Part shown: positions 35,101 through 45,544 of the stretch, piece by piece
Layout: every line of letters starts with the position of its first letter
How positions within the stretch are numbered: position 1 is the stretch's first letter
Origin: Takakia lepidozioides
Taxonomy: Eukaryota; Streptophyta; Takakiopsida; Takakiales; Takakiaceae
Direction of reading: 5' to 3'
Assembly: GCA_030704615.1 (NCBI GenBank)
Contig: CM060733.1
Location: forward strand, 10,108,001-10,168,000
DNA length: 60,000 bases
Position numbers and translations under genes: made by a program
Notes under the pieces: generated by a model
What the model saw: the letters and a program-made list of their open reading frames with translations, nothing else
What the model was told of the DNA's origin: nothing
Databases searched by the model: none

Positions 35101-38100
35101 TAGTTGGACGCTATAAACATTTAGTTCAGGCTTTCGAGATTTCCTCTAGAAAGCCCTTCACACAATCATCAATCTGCTGTGTGTCAGCTGCCCAGCAATA
35201 AGAACCCAACAGGGCCAGGGCTTTAGGCTCAGCCTTGAGATTTTGAAAGTTGTTGAATAGAGGTGCAGGGACTATGGTCTTGATGGTCCTGAAGATGGTT
35301 GCTCTTTGATGAGAATACCCCGGACACTATCAGAAAATGGATATTGTCTTCAGGACACCTGCACATTGGGCATTGACGATCTCCCTTCCTCTCTGCATAT
35401 GTTTCTGTTCAAAGGTAGACTCCCCACCCTAAGCTTAAATTTCAGTCTAGTGCCAAGGGTAGGTAGGCCACTCAGATCATCCTGAAGATCCATGCCCATG
35501 TCACAGACTGGAAACAAGTTCAGGGTAGTTTTATGCCTAACTTCATTAGACAGGTAACTAGAGAGAGAGGGAGAGAAATGAAATGAAATGAAATGGTGCT
35601 TTATAACGTCCGCAGAAAGCTCATAGAGCTTATGGGACAAAATGAAAGAAAACATGAGAGAAGTGAATTGGACTTTTTTTCCCACAGAAATTTGGCATCT
35701 TTAGGGCTAAATCTATACTTTTGGTCAAGCAGGCGAGAGTGATCCACAGTAATACCCAAGAATGGAGCGAAATCAGGGCAGCCACTGAAAGGGCGAAGGA
35801 ATTGGCCAAGTCAAATGAAGATGAGACTGGGGAGCAAACGTGTGAGGAATTTATTGAAGCCATGGACCTCAGCCGCTGCATGCTTGTTATGGGGTTCTCT
35901 CTCTTACTTCACCTGCTCTTTCTTATCCATGGATAGAACTTGAGGTTAATAGGAAAAGTTTCAGTCTAGATTTCTGGATGCCCAGTATGGGCATCTAATG
36001 GGTTATGTTTGCTTTTCCCTAGCATGGCTCTTTGAGCTTTCCGCGGACATTGTAAAGTAACATTTCATTTCTTTAATTCTTCTTCCCCTCTGTCCAGGGC
36101 ATTGCATTGCCAATGTTTGCAGGCAATGGTCAATGAGTACTCCTCTTGAGCCATTGGTTGCTGCAGGTACATACAGGGGCGTCCTCTGCTTGAAAGCCCA
36201 CAGGCCTTCTCACCTCAGGATGTTGCTATTGAAACTGCATCTGCACTGGGGCGGATCCTGGTCGTTGACTTGGTTCTTAGAAATGAGGATCGTCTTGTGT
36301 GCCATGAGCTTGGTTGGCGAGGGAATCCTGGGAACCTACTGGTCACTGATAAAGAACCACATGGCTTCCACTTGCTTACGCCCAGCAGCCACAACCTCAA
36401 GGGACGTTCACCAAAAGGACAGTTTCACAGACGTTCACAATCTTTCACAAAACAGTCGACCCGGTCAGCATTTGACCAGACAAGCCGGACTCTCAGTGTC
36501 ACTAAGGCACAATCTCCAGAGCAGGGCCTGCTAGAGAGTTCCAGATCTCTTTCACTCCAGGTGCCTATCTACCGTTCTCTCTTGATCTTTCTTAAGTGTG
36601 GCTGATTATGTTGCCCTGTGTACTGCAGAATTGCTAAAGTCCACAGGCCATTATAAACTGAAGGGTTTCTCTGGTTGCATTCAGTACACCTCAGGTTGAG
36701 TGTCATGTACCCTGGTTGCTGAAACCTCACAATATGCAATGGGAGGTTTAGTGTCCTGCAATGACAAGAGTATGTAATAGCAACATTCACAAGGATGATG
36801 GATGAATACATTCTCTCATGTCAGATCTGTATCATATTAGCAACTAGAGCACAGTCCTCAACAGTTATTTCTAACTCCTAGCTTTTACACCGAGGCCCAA
36901 CTGTCTATAACCTGATGCTGTTGACTGCTGTGATTTGGCAAATTTGGGGTAAGTTTTCATTCCCTGGTGGGTACAAACCCCACAGCTAGCTCCTGGACAG
37001 TTGATATCTCATGGGGCACTAATGACCTCACACATGGCCAATGTCAGCAGGGATTGGTGATATGAGTATGTCTCTCTCTTTATGTACTAAATTTTCAACA
37101 AAAGCAGAAAGAAACTACAGTGTCCACAGGGGGTCCCAAGGTCTCATTGTTCAAAGTGAAACATCAAGAAAACCCCTTCAGAAACCAGCAAATGACACCC
37201 AAATATGAATGCCTCATATAGGGTCAATCCCAGACCAAACTTTAGTAAGAAAACCTATTCAGGAGACTACCCAAAACCAAGAGATGCCACAAAGGTGCTC
37301 AGGGTCCCCTGGAGATGTTATTCTGTGCTCTTTCGTGCTGTCCTGCCTGTTTCCCTGAAAATATACAAGGTGGAGAAGAGCTATTGCAGGCATAATGTTT
37401 CATTTTATATTCTCAAGTGTACTCCTCATGATGAACAATGAACCGGAGTCCACCCGTTGACATGGGCTATGTGCTGTGGAGTCGAAACTTAAAAACTATA
37501 TGTTCTCTTGTGCCTCAGGGAGAGCAGCTAGGGTTGTCAGTGGGCGCTACTCAATTGACTGAGGTAGCCACATTGAAAGGTGACATGGGTGAGGTTCTTC
37601 GTCGTGTTCAGAAACATGGCTGCATCCTTGTTGCTATTGACTCGGGGGTGCCACGGAGGCCCCCAGCTGGCAAGAGTGCAAATGATCGTCAGCTATACTC
37701 AAAGCTGGTGGAGCTTCTGCTTAATGATCAGGGAATGGCAGCAGAGCTACTGAAGGAAATCACTTGGGGTGCTTTGGGGTATGATGGATCCTCGAGCGCT
37801 GAGTTGGCACATCAGGAAACAACAGTTACAAGGGAATCTTCAGATCTACAAACTCCTGACAACGTTGACCAGCAGGAAGTTGTCAGGGCATTCCAAGGGG
37901 GAATGCGTGCTGCCATCAGAGACATGCAAATTCTACAAGTATTTCTCCTAAGATTATTCAGGAAATTGGATCAGCTACTAAGAAATTTTGTTGTCGATAT
38001 GTCAAAGCAAGGGATTCTCAAGGATGGCGAAAAAAAGATGAGTCCTAACCAGGTTTCAACCCGAGAGTCACAGACTGCATCAACAGAGAGTTCACCGCTT

Positions 38101-41100
38101 GGAGATGAGGCAGTGAGTTCTCCAATAACGGATATCAACTCGCCAGAATCTCTGAGCCACTTGGCTTCAGACCAGAAGAGTGCTCAGCCTTCACCAAGTG
38201 AAAGGCGATCTGACTCCAGGAACCAGCTGGATGAGAATTTGTTGGGATCTCCAAACCTTCATAATCCTAAGGCACATTCTCCAGCTGCTATGAGGTCCCC
38301 ACAGAGAACATCACCCCAGATGGGATTACCCCCAGTGGGTGCTTTGGGCAAGAATTCCCCTCGGAGGGCATCTCCGAGCACAAGTTCTCCTAAACGTGAA
38401 AACTGGCATGGAAAAGGGAGTCCAGGGCGCTTAACCCTCAAGCTGAAGGATGTGAACAAAACTGCTAAGGTCTCTCTTTCTTACTTCCTTTCTTACTTCC
38501 TTTCTTTCTTGTACCAGTTCATTTCATTTTATTTCTTCTTAGGTCTGTGCAAGAGAATGGGTCCATGGCCACAAGGCTACAAGAAGTTTCGTATAGTGAG
38601 TGTTCATATTATTTGCCCCTTCAATTATTGTGTTCTCTCCCTCCCTCTACTCCCTCTACCAATATGTAGTGCCCACTGGGGGTTTCACAGTTAATATCAT
38701 ATACAGAGAATTCAAATGTACTGACTTAGATACTACATTGTTCACAATGGAATACATAGAAAAGAGATCTCTTAGAGAGAAATTAGAGATACAGTTTTGG
38801 ATTATGTGTAACTTTTAAGTTCTATATCATGTCGATCACCAAGCTCACTATGTTTCGAATGCAGGTGGATGATGAACTTAGCAAAAAGCTGGAATGGTGG
38901 GATGAGAAGCTCCGTTTTGCGGGTCAAACATTATGCCAGGAGCATGGTTTTACTACAGGCTTCTTAGAGGGCGGAGGTAGCCATAGCCTTGTTGATAGCT
39001 ATGAGCTCAAGGTGATCATCTCTATGTGCCTGAAGAAAGTTGATGTATGTATGTATTTCACATCCATGCATAGTCTTTGTATCTCTCCAACCCATTTCAG
39101 AAAAATGGAAACTCCATGTCTGATCCATGAGTATGATGGTGAGGTTCGCCACATTTTTCATGCATTGTCATGAGTACTTCTCTGAACTAGGAGCCCTTTG
39201 GAAAAGCATCAAAGTAGTCCCTGCACCTCCATTTTCTCAGTTCAAGATACTCAAGACAATGTCCTCCTTGGATCTCAATTGGGTGAATATAGGCATCAAA
39301 CAAATGCAATAGTGAATTGATCTCTGGAGACTACTAGAGAAAGCCTTCTATGATATAGTGGGTCCATGTTACTGTCCCCTCCCCTCCTCTTTTCTTCTCC
39401 GTCCGGACTGGTGCGGGGTCCAAAATCCCAAGGTTACGGCAAAGCATTGTCTTCTGAGAATAGTTCTCTCTCTCTCTGGCAGAAGGGGAAACATCCCAGG
39501 GGATATCTCTGTGTGTTGCTATAGGAAAGGTGTAAGGGTCTAGGGACCATCATAGCACTGTTGATGTACAACGTAGAGTCTCTGATTGCAGTTGCATTGT
39601 TCATCTAATGAAATTGGATTGGACATGCCAGGTGAGGTTGGAGCATGTGCTGGAGAGAATGGCATTGATTTTGGATGGGTCGGAGACAGAAAGGCCTTCT
39701 TGTGTGCTTCCTCATTTGTATATTGGGGGAGCTCTCGCTGCCAGGTCTGATTAACTGTTTTTAGATTTCTACCAGAAAACTAGGAATGCCAAGAAACAGC
39801 TGAACAGATGAAGTTTTAGCAGAGAGCCACTCTATTATGACCTACCTATCCAAGAGGAGTGACCAGGCTGACCCCCTCCAAGAACAACATAGCCAAAATG
39901 CAAAAAAAGAGACAGAACTGGCAGAAGCCAAACTTCATTGTCAACGGATCCAAATGGGGACAGGACAAGGGATAGGAAGCTTGAGACAGTGCTATGGCTA
40001 AACACTGGAAGACAATTTGACGTAGAAACAGTAAAACCTTTTGTAGTCAAAGAGAAATTGAAGCTAAAGCATAAACTGTCTCTGGAAGAGGCCATAAACT
40101 ACCTGCAAGAATTCAAATCCATGTCCAGCAGAAGTAATTATAGGAAGGACACTGAGAAAAAAATGGTTTCCTCACTTTCACTTAAAATCAGTGAGTAAGC
40201 CTGTGGCCTCCTCGCCATGTGGCCTTAAGGGAACTTGTGCTCACAGTTGTCTTTGTAGTAAGAAGTAGTTTCAGAAAATTCTGTCTTTTATAGATCCAAG
40301 TATGATCTACCCGCTTTCAATTGCAAGGCATAGTAATACAACAATTCCATCGGTACGCAGATCAGTGCACACTTTGCTGCACTTGGGCCTCACCCATATT
40401 CTGTGTCTGTGCCCCTCTGAATTCAAATCTTCTGACTCTGGCGAGTCTACTAATCTATTCAAGTACCAACACTATCAGGTAGGTCTCTCTGTTAAAAGTC
40501 TTTTCCCCTCTCTGAATCTAGAGGTTCAATCGAGATCTGTGAACTCTAACTAACCATCTGCCAACTTCCGTTGATCACTGGGAGGTCTGCTCTGCAGTCC
40601 TCTCTCATTCCCTCTTACAAGATCCGTCCTGTTCTTGTACGCATACTGTGAGTAAGAAAACATGTCGATGGATGTACTATTCTTGTGACCTCTTCTTTGC
40701 AATGAACATTAGCAACTGGTTTTTTGTTGCTGATGCTTCATTTGACTGGAGCCAGCCCTTGATTGTTTTTAACCATGGGGTGATGCCTTTGCTGGATTGT
40801 TGTCCTTTGCCCTGTGGACTTATTACATTGCCTAAGTTTAATTTCTGGCAGGACATCGGTAGAGGAAATGCCTGACTGTTGTTGGATACTACTAGGAATT
40901 AGGTTGTCTTAAGGGAATCCTTGGGATACTGGAAAAGTGAGGCCTGTGAGAAATTCTCTTATGGCTTAAAAACTTGGTTCACAGCTAGTCGAGCACAGAT
41001 GTCCATGGATAGTGAGTCGTAAACCTGCTGTAGCAGGTGAGGGATGTGGTGGAGGAGGACATAACACTCTACTTTGAGGGAGTCTGTACTTTTGTGGATG

Positions 41101-41721
41101 CTGTGGAAGAGGAAGGGGGCAAGGTGCTGGTGCATTGCTTTGAAGGGAAGAGCCGGAGTGCTAGCATGGTACTTGCATATCTTATGATCCGCAAGTAAGT
41201 TTCAGCCCATTCAAGAGTTGGGGTGGACATGAGTGGCTGACTTTTTCTCATGCTTCACTGTCAGTATTGCCTTGTACCACCAAGAAGGTTTTTTCTGAGA
41301 GTTTGGTGGGTTTTTGAAGGGGTCACACATTAGCACAGGCATGGGCGATTCTGAGGGCTGTACATCGACGTTCGCAACCTAATGATGGTTTCATGAAGGT
41401 ATCCCACACTATCTGTCAGCCCCGTGTCTTGCAATGTACAACATCAGTTACCAAGAGCTCAAACTTAAACGTACAGAGATCTTGTTTCAAGGTTTGGTGA
41501 CTGGTGTAAGAAAGGCAATCATGGTAAATCTGCAAATGCAGGCACTTGCAGACCTGGACCAAAAGCTATATGGAAAGGCATCCATGGGTTTCCTGCAGAA
41601 ACGACCAGTCGGGAAAAATTGCCCAGTTTGTGGGAAATTTGGAGGTTTCAGCATCAACTCATTGCAACAGCATTTCCAGCGTGCACATCCTGGATTGCCC
41701 TGGCCATCTTCCATTCCTTGA
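26157..41721 (+). CDS. PHS1: PHS1: actin-fragmin-kinase-like domain plus dual-specificity phosphatase
   Basis: Exons: 26157-26258 (tentative), 26447-26536, 26684-26862, 27319-27520, 27658-27855, 35733-35893, 36167-36560, 37519-38469, 38865-39011, 39632-39744, 40361-40478, 41037-41194, 41320-41398, 41542-41721. All phases fit; about 1023 aa against about 930 in Arabidopsis. From about residue 192 (VTVNSGGVVYFAL) runs the kinase-like domain: AAAVFKF (Lys), ATQSERLG, RVIHSNTQEW, VVDLVLRNEDRL and WRGNPGNLLVTD keep the catalytic and metal-binding pattern. Exon 37519-38469 ends in a Ser-Pro-rich linker, a likely MAPK target. The phosphatase domain has LYIGGALAAR, then the active site HCFEGKSR (Cys about 919) and HRRSQPNDGF. 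The tail CPVCG...H....H is a zinc-finger-like C2H2. In Arabidopsis PHS1 binds MPK18 and phosphorylates tubulin in cytosol under stress. The first two exons are the weakest part. Confidence 0.9.
26382..26446 (+). repeat. Dispersed repeat copy abutting a PHS1 splice acceptor
   Basis: The blocks GGCC-CACAAGGCTAC, CAATGTCTCATGGG and CTCTCTCTCTCAG match the dispersed repeat seen at 2736. Its terminal pyrimidine run and CAG form the acceptor of the proposed PHS1 exon at 26447. Confidence 0.5.
27903..27965 (-). mobile_element. LINE 3'-end fragment (copy T1)
   Basis: Read on the minus strand it gives CCCATAAGCTCTTTGAGC, then TTTCTGCGGACATTATAAAG and a TTTCA-repeat tail. This is the same 3' end as in the copies at 28454, 34344 and 35590. 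It is heavily 5'-truncated, with no coding sequence. Confidence 0.7.
28082..28385 (-). mobile_element. Diverged LINE 3'-end copy (T2)
   Basis: It aligns along its length with the element's terminal region at 28454-28720: the same end motif, the same GGTGAAGGCCTCGTG and CCTCATAGTG blocks, with many substitutions. It is an older insertion of the same family. Strand and order match its neighbour. Confidence 0.65.
28437..30500 (-). mobile_element. LINE element A, 5'-truncated
   Basis: The minus-strand order is RT domain (30500 to about 29650), C-terminal region with a CCHC-type knuckle (28814-28539), then a 3' UTR and ATTCC-type repeat tail near 28437. It starts inside the RT domain, with no endonuclease, directly beside the 3' end of element B. 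The last 355 bases (28454-28808) are almost identical to the solo copy at 34344-34698. Confidence 0.78.
28539..29668 (-). pseudogene. Element A ORF C-terminal segment
   Basis: Two minus-strand frames: 29668-28790 begins VNLSKTKIMVFNG, the usual RT thumb entry, and runs through RYLGLVIHS. Frame 28814-28539 ends the protein with CPAC...EEHFFFYCP, the CCHC knuckle common at the C terminus of such LINEs. Frame breaks between segments show it is not functional as one ORF. Confidence 0.72.
29575..30546 (-). pseudogene. Element A reverse transcriptase
   Basis: Minus-strand frame with the RT series VSKAIKKLQNGRA, WTKSIIHPLFKSGD, GQAGFRRNRSTIDHIFTLQ, VRFVDFHKAFDSVPR, GVKQGCPLSPTLFGIYIDAL and LLYADDVALL. 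The YADD box is intact. The first about 15 residues come from the adjacent element B tail, so the ATG at 30546 is not the native start. The frame shifts near 29650 into the next segment. Confidence 0.82.
30632..31791 (-). pseudogene. Element B reverse transcriptase
   Basis: Frames 31791-31360 (EAIEHLNGYKAGGPDGIVNE) and 31216-30632 (VFFLDVKKAYDTVWRDGL, GVAQGCTLSPLLFNVFI, LMFADDFAG), joined by a frame-broken stretch with GQ-GFRRNRG and DHIFTL. FADD is intact. The chain stops soon after EANVSKCAKS, where thumb and knuckle domains should follow. Confidence 0.78.
32111..33880 (-). pseudogene. Element B ORF: N-terminal tandem repeats and APE-type endonuclease
   Basis: 589 codons open on the minus strand. 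The N-terminal about 110 residues are of unknown fold and are followed by three copies of a 47-residue unit containing EGFGTLNGLPILKVYTR. The endonuclease begins at LRLATFNFSGLTN and keeps GQETWE (metal Glu), VLLGDFSARVG, RSIVDYIIMDK and the closing SDHFLVW. All major catalytic signatures of LINE endonucleases are therefore present. The frame ends shortly after the domain and the chain resumes in other frames, so the complete polyprotein is broken. Confidence 0.8.
33100..33510 (-). repeat. 141-bp tandem repeat inside element B ORF (47-aa unit)
   Basis: The block encoding the TLNGLP core recurs with anchors at 33180, 33321 and 33462, exactly 141 bp apart. Being a multiple of three, the repeat keeps the frame and yields three near-identical 47-residue units. 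Confidence 0.85.
34316..34698 (-). mobile_element. Solo LINE 3' end (T3), near-identical to element A
   Basis: 34344-34698 equals 28454-28808 in length (355 bases) with only two differences that I can see. It is preceded on the plus strand by a GAAAT/AAATG tandem run, the element's tail. It is a recent, strongly 5'-truncated insertion. Confidence 0.82.
34725..35560 (-). mobile_element. LINE 3' portion of a related subfamily (T4)
   Basis: On the minus strand 35540-35350 encodes LGTRLKFKLRVGSLPLN with CR...GR, the C-terminal region before the knuckle. The 3' end at 34739-34800 carries GGGCTCTAGGGGCCCGG and TATAAAGCGTC. A different dispersed repeat occupies about 34960-35100 inside. The copy is truncated and frame-broken. 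Confidence 0.6.
34960..35100 (-). repeat. Dispersed repeat copy within T4
   Basis: The minus strand reads CTACTGGAGTGA, CAAAGGTAGTGT, TTGTTCAGCCCAA and GGCCACAATGG in order. This matches the repeats at 53265-53400 (+) and 58560-58760 (-). Confidence 0.6.
35572..35665 (-). mobile_element. Solo LINE 3' end (T5)
   Basis: AAATG tandem tail followed by the same GCTTTATAACGTCCGC end motif and about 60 bases of 3' UTR. No coding sequence remains. It lies 70 bases before the PHS1 exon at 35733. Confidence 0.72.
36022..36069 (+). mobile_element. Tiny LINE 3' end in sense orientation (T6)
   Basis: GAGCTTTCCGCGGACAT, then TGTAAAGTAACATTTCATTTC. This is the same LINE end as T1-T5 but on the plus strand, in the next PHS1 intron (35894-36166). 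Confidence 0.6.
37098..37215 (-). mobile_element. LINE 3'-end fragment resembling T4 (T7)
   Basis: It shares order and blocks with 34739-34860: AGAAAGAAAC, TTCAGAAACC-GC and GAATGCCTCATAT. It lies in the PHS1 intron 36561-37518. Confidence 0.5.
38562..38590 (+). repeat. Short dispersed repeat copy in PHS1 intron
   Basis: CCATGGCCACAAGGCTACAA matches the core of the repeat seen at 2736 and 26382. Only about 30 bases are recognisable. Confidence 0.45.
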
Positions 41722-44034
41722 TACATGTAGTTTGTCCCTTCTATTTCCACCTTCTGTGTGTCCCTCTTTGCAGCTGCCTGTTTAGTTAACCTGGTAGGAG
41801 GCATATGGCTGACATCATCATATCTTGTATGTAGATGATGCAGTAACTGTGGTAAGCATTGACATGCTTGTTGTGGTCAATAGACACTAGGGCAGCTGTC
41901 AATAGGTGGGATTGCTGTAGAGCTTATTTGGCAGATGGCTGCATGTCAGATCAGGGAGGGTCAACTCTTCAAAAGTCTCTCATCTTTGTAGCTAAAGCGA
42001 AGCATATCTCACATTTGTCAATGTCTGTATGCTGAATAATTTGCAACATACAAGAAGAGAGGCACATGGAATGTCCACACAGATCCCAGGTTTGCGAGAT
42101 CGTTCTGGATTCCCTCGGCCGTAAATACTCACTGAAGGTCAGTTAGATGTTTGTCAAAACCTAGGTGGTAGCACTATACAATTTGAAGGGCGTAGAGTAT
42201 GCAGTTCTTTTTGAAGCTGTTAGACCTATTTCATTACTTCTTGCCAACCATTTCAGCAAAATTCATCTAACGGCCTAGCTCTAGAGCACCTGCTCCAACC
42301 TCCCTATTGGTCACTCCCACCGTCTTTTTTTCCTTGACCTTCAAAATTTCCCGCCAGGTACTTAAAAGTGTTTGGATCTTTTATCTTTTAGTGGTTTTTC
42401 AAAACAGACAAATTCTGGTTTGACCATGCAAATTGGCTGTGTATATGATTTTGGCTGACTGTTTCCACACATCGAAAATGGCCTTCATAGCTTGGAGCTT
42501 CAAAATGTAAGTCCAGAACTCGCATACTGTTTTGAATGCATGCTTCACTTTTTATGTGAGACAAGGCTGCACAGAAAGGCTTGTGTTACACGGTGCTGAT
42601 GATGGCCTAGAATGCGTCCAACCATCTTGCTTGTTTCATGAGTGGGTTTCTATTTCAACATCTAAGTAGGACTTGTTACTCGTTGTGAGCTTCATGGCTG
42701 CAATGTAATGTGGAACCGCTGCCAGGCTGCTGATTCCAGCCTGGACAGAAAATACAGTCTGTCACGGATGAATGTTATAGGGATAAGTGCTAATCCTCTA
42801 CATTTTTTGCCAAGTTGTAGCACATACTTACCACCTCACCTTGTTGTGGGTGCAATCCACCGGTTGGCAGTAGTCCAGGACCAGTGTTGGACTAGTATCA
42901 CAAAAATATGATACCAGACTTGTCCTAGTATCACAAGGGCCCATATTTCCCAAGACTGGTATGTTCCTGGTAGGGTAAGAGATCGTTGGAATGGGTTTGA
43001 CCAAGTGCTCGACCGTTGATTTGGCGACAGGTCCATCCATGTAGCCACCCGATCTCCCAAGGCTAGCTGGTTGCTTTGCTGGTCTCTTTTTTCCATGTGA
43101 TCCCACATTCCAAGCAGGCTTCACACACAAGAAAAGACTTGCTTGGCAGGTGATCGCAAAAACCAACCAGCTATAGCTGGTGAAAGTCAAAGATCGGTAC
43201 CCTATCTCCCAACTTCCAGCTTTTCACGGAGAGTTGGGAGATTGGACCCGAGATAGGGTTTGGGAGGGTTTGGGTCCGGGTTTTGTACATAGAAGTGCAA
43301 GGTGGACATTCAAAACCCGGTCATGATGGAAGGACGCCCTAGGTGGGTATAGGAGGGATATCAACAACGAAAATTTGTGGATGTATAGTAGTAGGGTATC
43401 GATATGTGTTTTTTTCCATCTCATATAGGGGAAGAGGAAATTGCCTAGGTAGGTATGGAATATTCAATATATTCTAAAGAATATTCAATAACCTGGAAAA
43501 AGAAATGACTTTCACATTGGATGATCACAATTACAACACAATGCACTCATACAAAACCAAAATTGAGCTCACACAGATTGCACATTGAGTATCAAAAAGG
43601 TGCGCTAAAATGCTATGCTCATATAATTTGAGAGACTAAATGATGAGCCCTGGTGGTTCGGGGTTCAAACCCGTTGCCTTGCTCCGCGTGTGGGATTGTT
43701 CGTGACGGTATGTCTAGGCGTCACGAAAAACACAGACTTTCTTTCCAACTAAAAGGGGTCAAATTGTTGGCCAAAGCACCAGAGGACATAGAATCTCAAG
43801 ATGACATATGGAGCAAAAGCATAGCTTGGTAACGCTTAAATCAGACACCTATAGACCTTTGAAACCACATATCCTCCGGTTCTGGTTTTTACAAAAAACC
43901 TCCGGTTTCGGTTTTTGCAGATTTTTTATGGAAACAACCATGGGTTCCGGTTGATTGTAAGAACTTCAAAGAAACGGTGGTTTTCATCAAATAACCAGCC
44001 GGGTAAATTTGGAACCCTAAATTTATATTTTTTA
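41722..44034. other. PHS1 3' flank and unassigned spacer
   Basis: No gene recognised. At 42885-42965 there is a patch with ATACCAG/CTAGTATC motifs like those at 48.4-48.8 kb. An 11-bp perfect hairpin lies at 43204-43242. A GGTTCAAACCC box near 43660 resembles a tRNA B box but has no properly spaced partner. Confidence 0.35.
43204..43242. repeat. Short perfect inverted repeat
   Basis: ATCTCCCAACT at 43204-43214 is the exact reverse complement of AGTTGGGAGAT at 43232-43242, with a 17-base loop. No T-run follows. It may be part of a mobile-element end. Confidence 0.55.
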
Positions 44035-45085
44035 GGAGGCCCTGCTAGTTAGCAGAGCCCACCAAAGTGAGGTGGAGACGAAACCATAAGAGGCAGCCCT
44101 CACCCTCTTTATACCCTCAGGCTATTTGTAATCTACTCCTCCAAGGTCTCCCCTATAGAGCGCCTACCAAGAGACATGGACCCCACATTAATGGCTTCTC
44201 ATGTGGTCCCCATATTAATTGTCGTGAAGCCTCCATGAGCCCTTATGCCATGCTATAGCCGCCATAGCCAGCCTCCATGGCGCTTTCATGCTCCACGTCC
44301 GCCATCTATGCGCGCCCTATGCTCCATGTCCCCATGATCCATCTCACGTCATCCTCAACTCATGGTTAGTTTAGGTTAATCATGTTTGGTTTGATGCCCT
44401 AATCACTTAAAAATCAAAAAGTGAGTTTAGATTTTGGTATTGTGATGGCGGCTGCCAAAGAGCGACGACTGTCATAGAGAGGTGTTTGGAGAGATGTTTG
44501 GAGAGGTGCCAAAGACAGGTGCTTATGAAATGCGTCACATTCATCTTTCCTTCAAGCTGAGTGAGAACTATGCTCATTCTTCTTTCATTCTTTCCTAACC
44601 CTTCATCATGATATTGAAGACAAGTGGATATGATGGAGACAAGTGAAAACATGTGTTTTGTCTCTCTTTATGTTACTTTGAAGAGAGAGATAATGAATGA
44701 TGATATCACAACATTGTGGTTATGAACTTTTGCTTTCATAAACCCTAAAGATTATGACAACTCTGCTTTGATTCCCTAAACTGATCTAAGTTTAGGGTTA
44801 TCTTCTAAGTTTCTACAATAAGAATGAGAGAGACATCACATCTCATTCTTTTTAGGTTTGAAACTTTAAATTTGTGTTTTTCAAACCCTAAAGCGCAAAC
44901 TGAAAATCTCGGAATGATATGAAACAAATGATTTGGTTTTGTAACATATTCAGTTCATAAAATTTGAGTAGTAAATGTAGACCTTCATACTACAGTTAGT
45001 ATTAGCTCAAAAACAAAATGTTTAGCTCAAAGCCATCCAATGTTTTAGGATTTGAAACTTTATTTTTGGTTTCGTAGCATGTTGA
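44035..45085 (+). repeat. Left arm of the fold-back element
   Basis: About 1 kb, complementary to the right arm. It has no coding potential beyond short frames. Confidence 0.7.
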
Positions 45086-45544
45086 GACTATGAAACATGC
45101 AGCCAGCGGCTAGAAGCAGGCCAGAGGACTCGTTGCAGGGGAGTGGAGGAAGAAATCGTGGTGGAGACTAGGATTTGATTATTGACTCTTCTCTTTGTAG
45201 TTTGGATTGCTAAAGACATTCAATATGTCATTTTGAAATAGAACCTCTGATCTATTGGTGCATCCAATTTCCAACAATTCGCAAACTAAAATTTTGGTTT
45301 CATAGCATATTGGGAATGAAAAAATCTAAATTTTGGTTTCATAGCACATGAAAGATTTTTTTTTGTTTCATAGCAATTGTGATACACTATTTAGTCTAAA
45401 TTAGTTTAAAATTAAATTTTGGTTTCATATATGTATCGGCTTGATTGTGATTTGAGTTTAGAGTAATATTTTTGAAGATTCTACATGTTATTAAATACAT
45501 ATGTGGTTTTTTAAGATTACCTATTTTTTGTCCACTCAGTTCAT

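Larger units (their letters stand above)
27856..35732 (+). other. 7.9-kb PHS1 intron filled with antisense LINEs
   Basis: Bounded by a GTGAGA donor after the codon for Gln and an AAGCAG acceptor before ARVIH. Almost the whole intron is non-LTR retrotransposon sequence on the minus strand: two longer elements (about 28437-30500 and 30515-34310) and several short 3' ends. Splicing phase across it is intact (phase 0 to phase 0). Confidence 0.88.

Noticed and set aside
43640-43700. Possible tRNA at GGTTCAAACCC
   Set aside because: The A-box-like motif lies only about 15 bases from the B box and no cloverleaf can be drawn.
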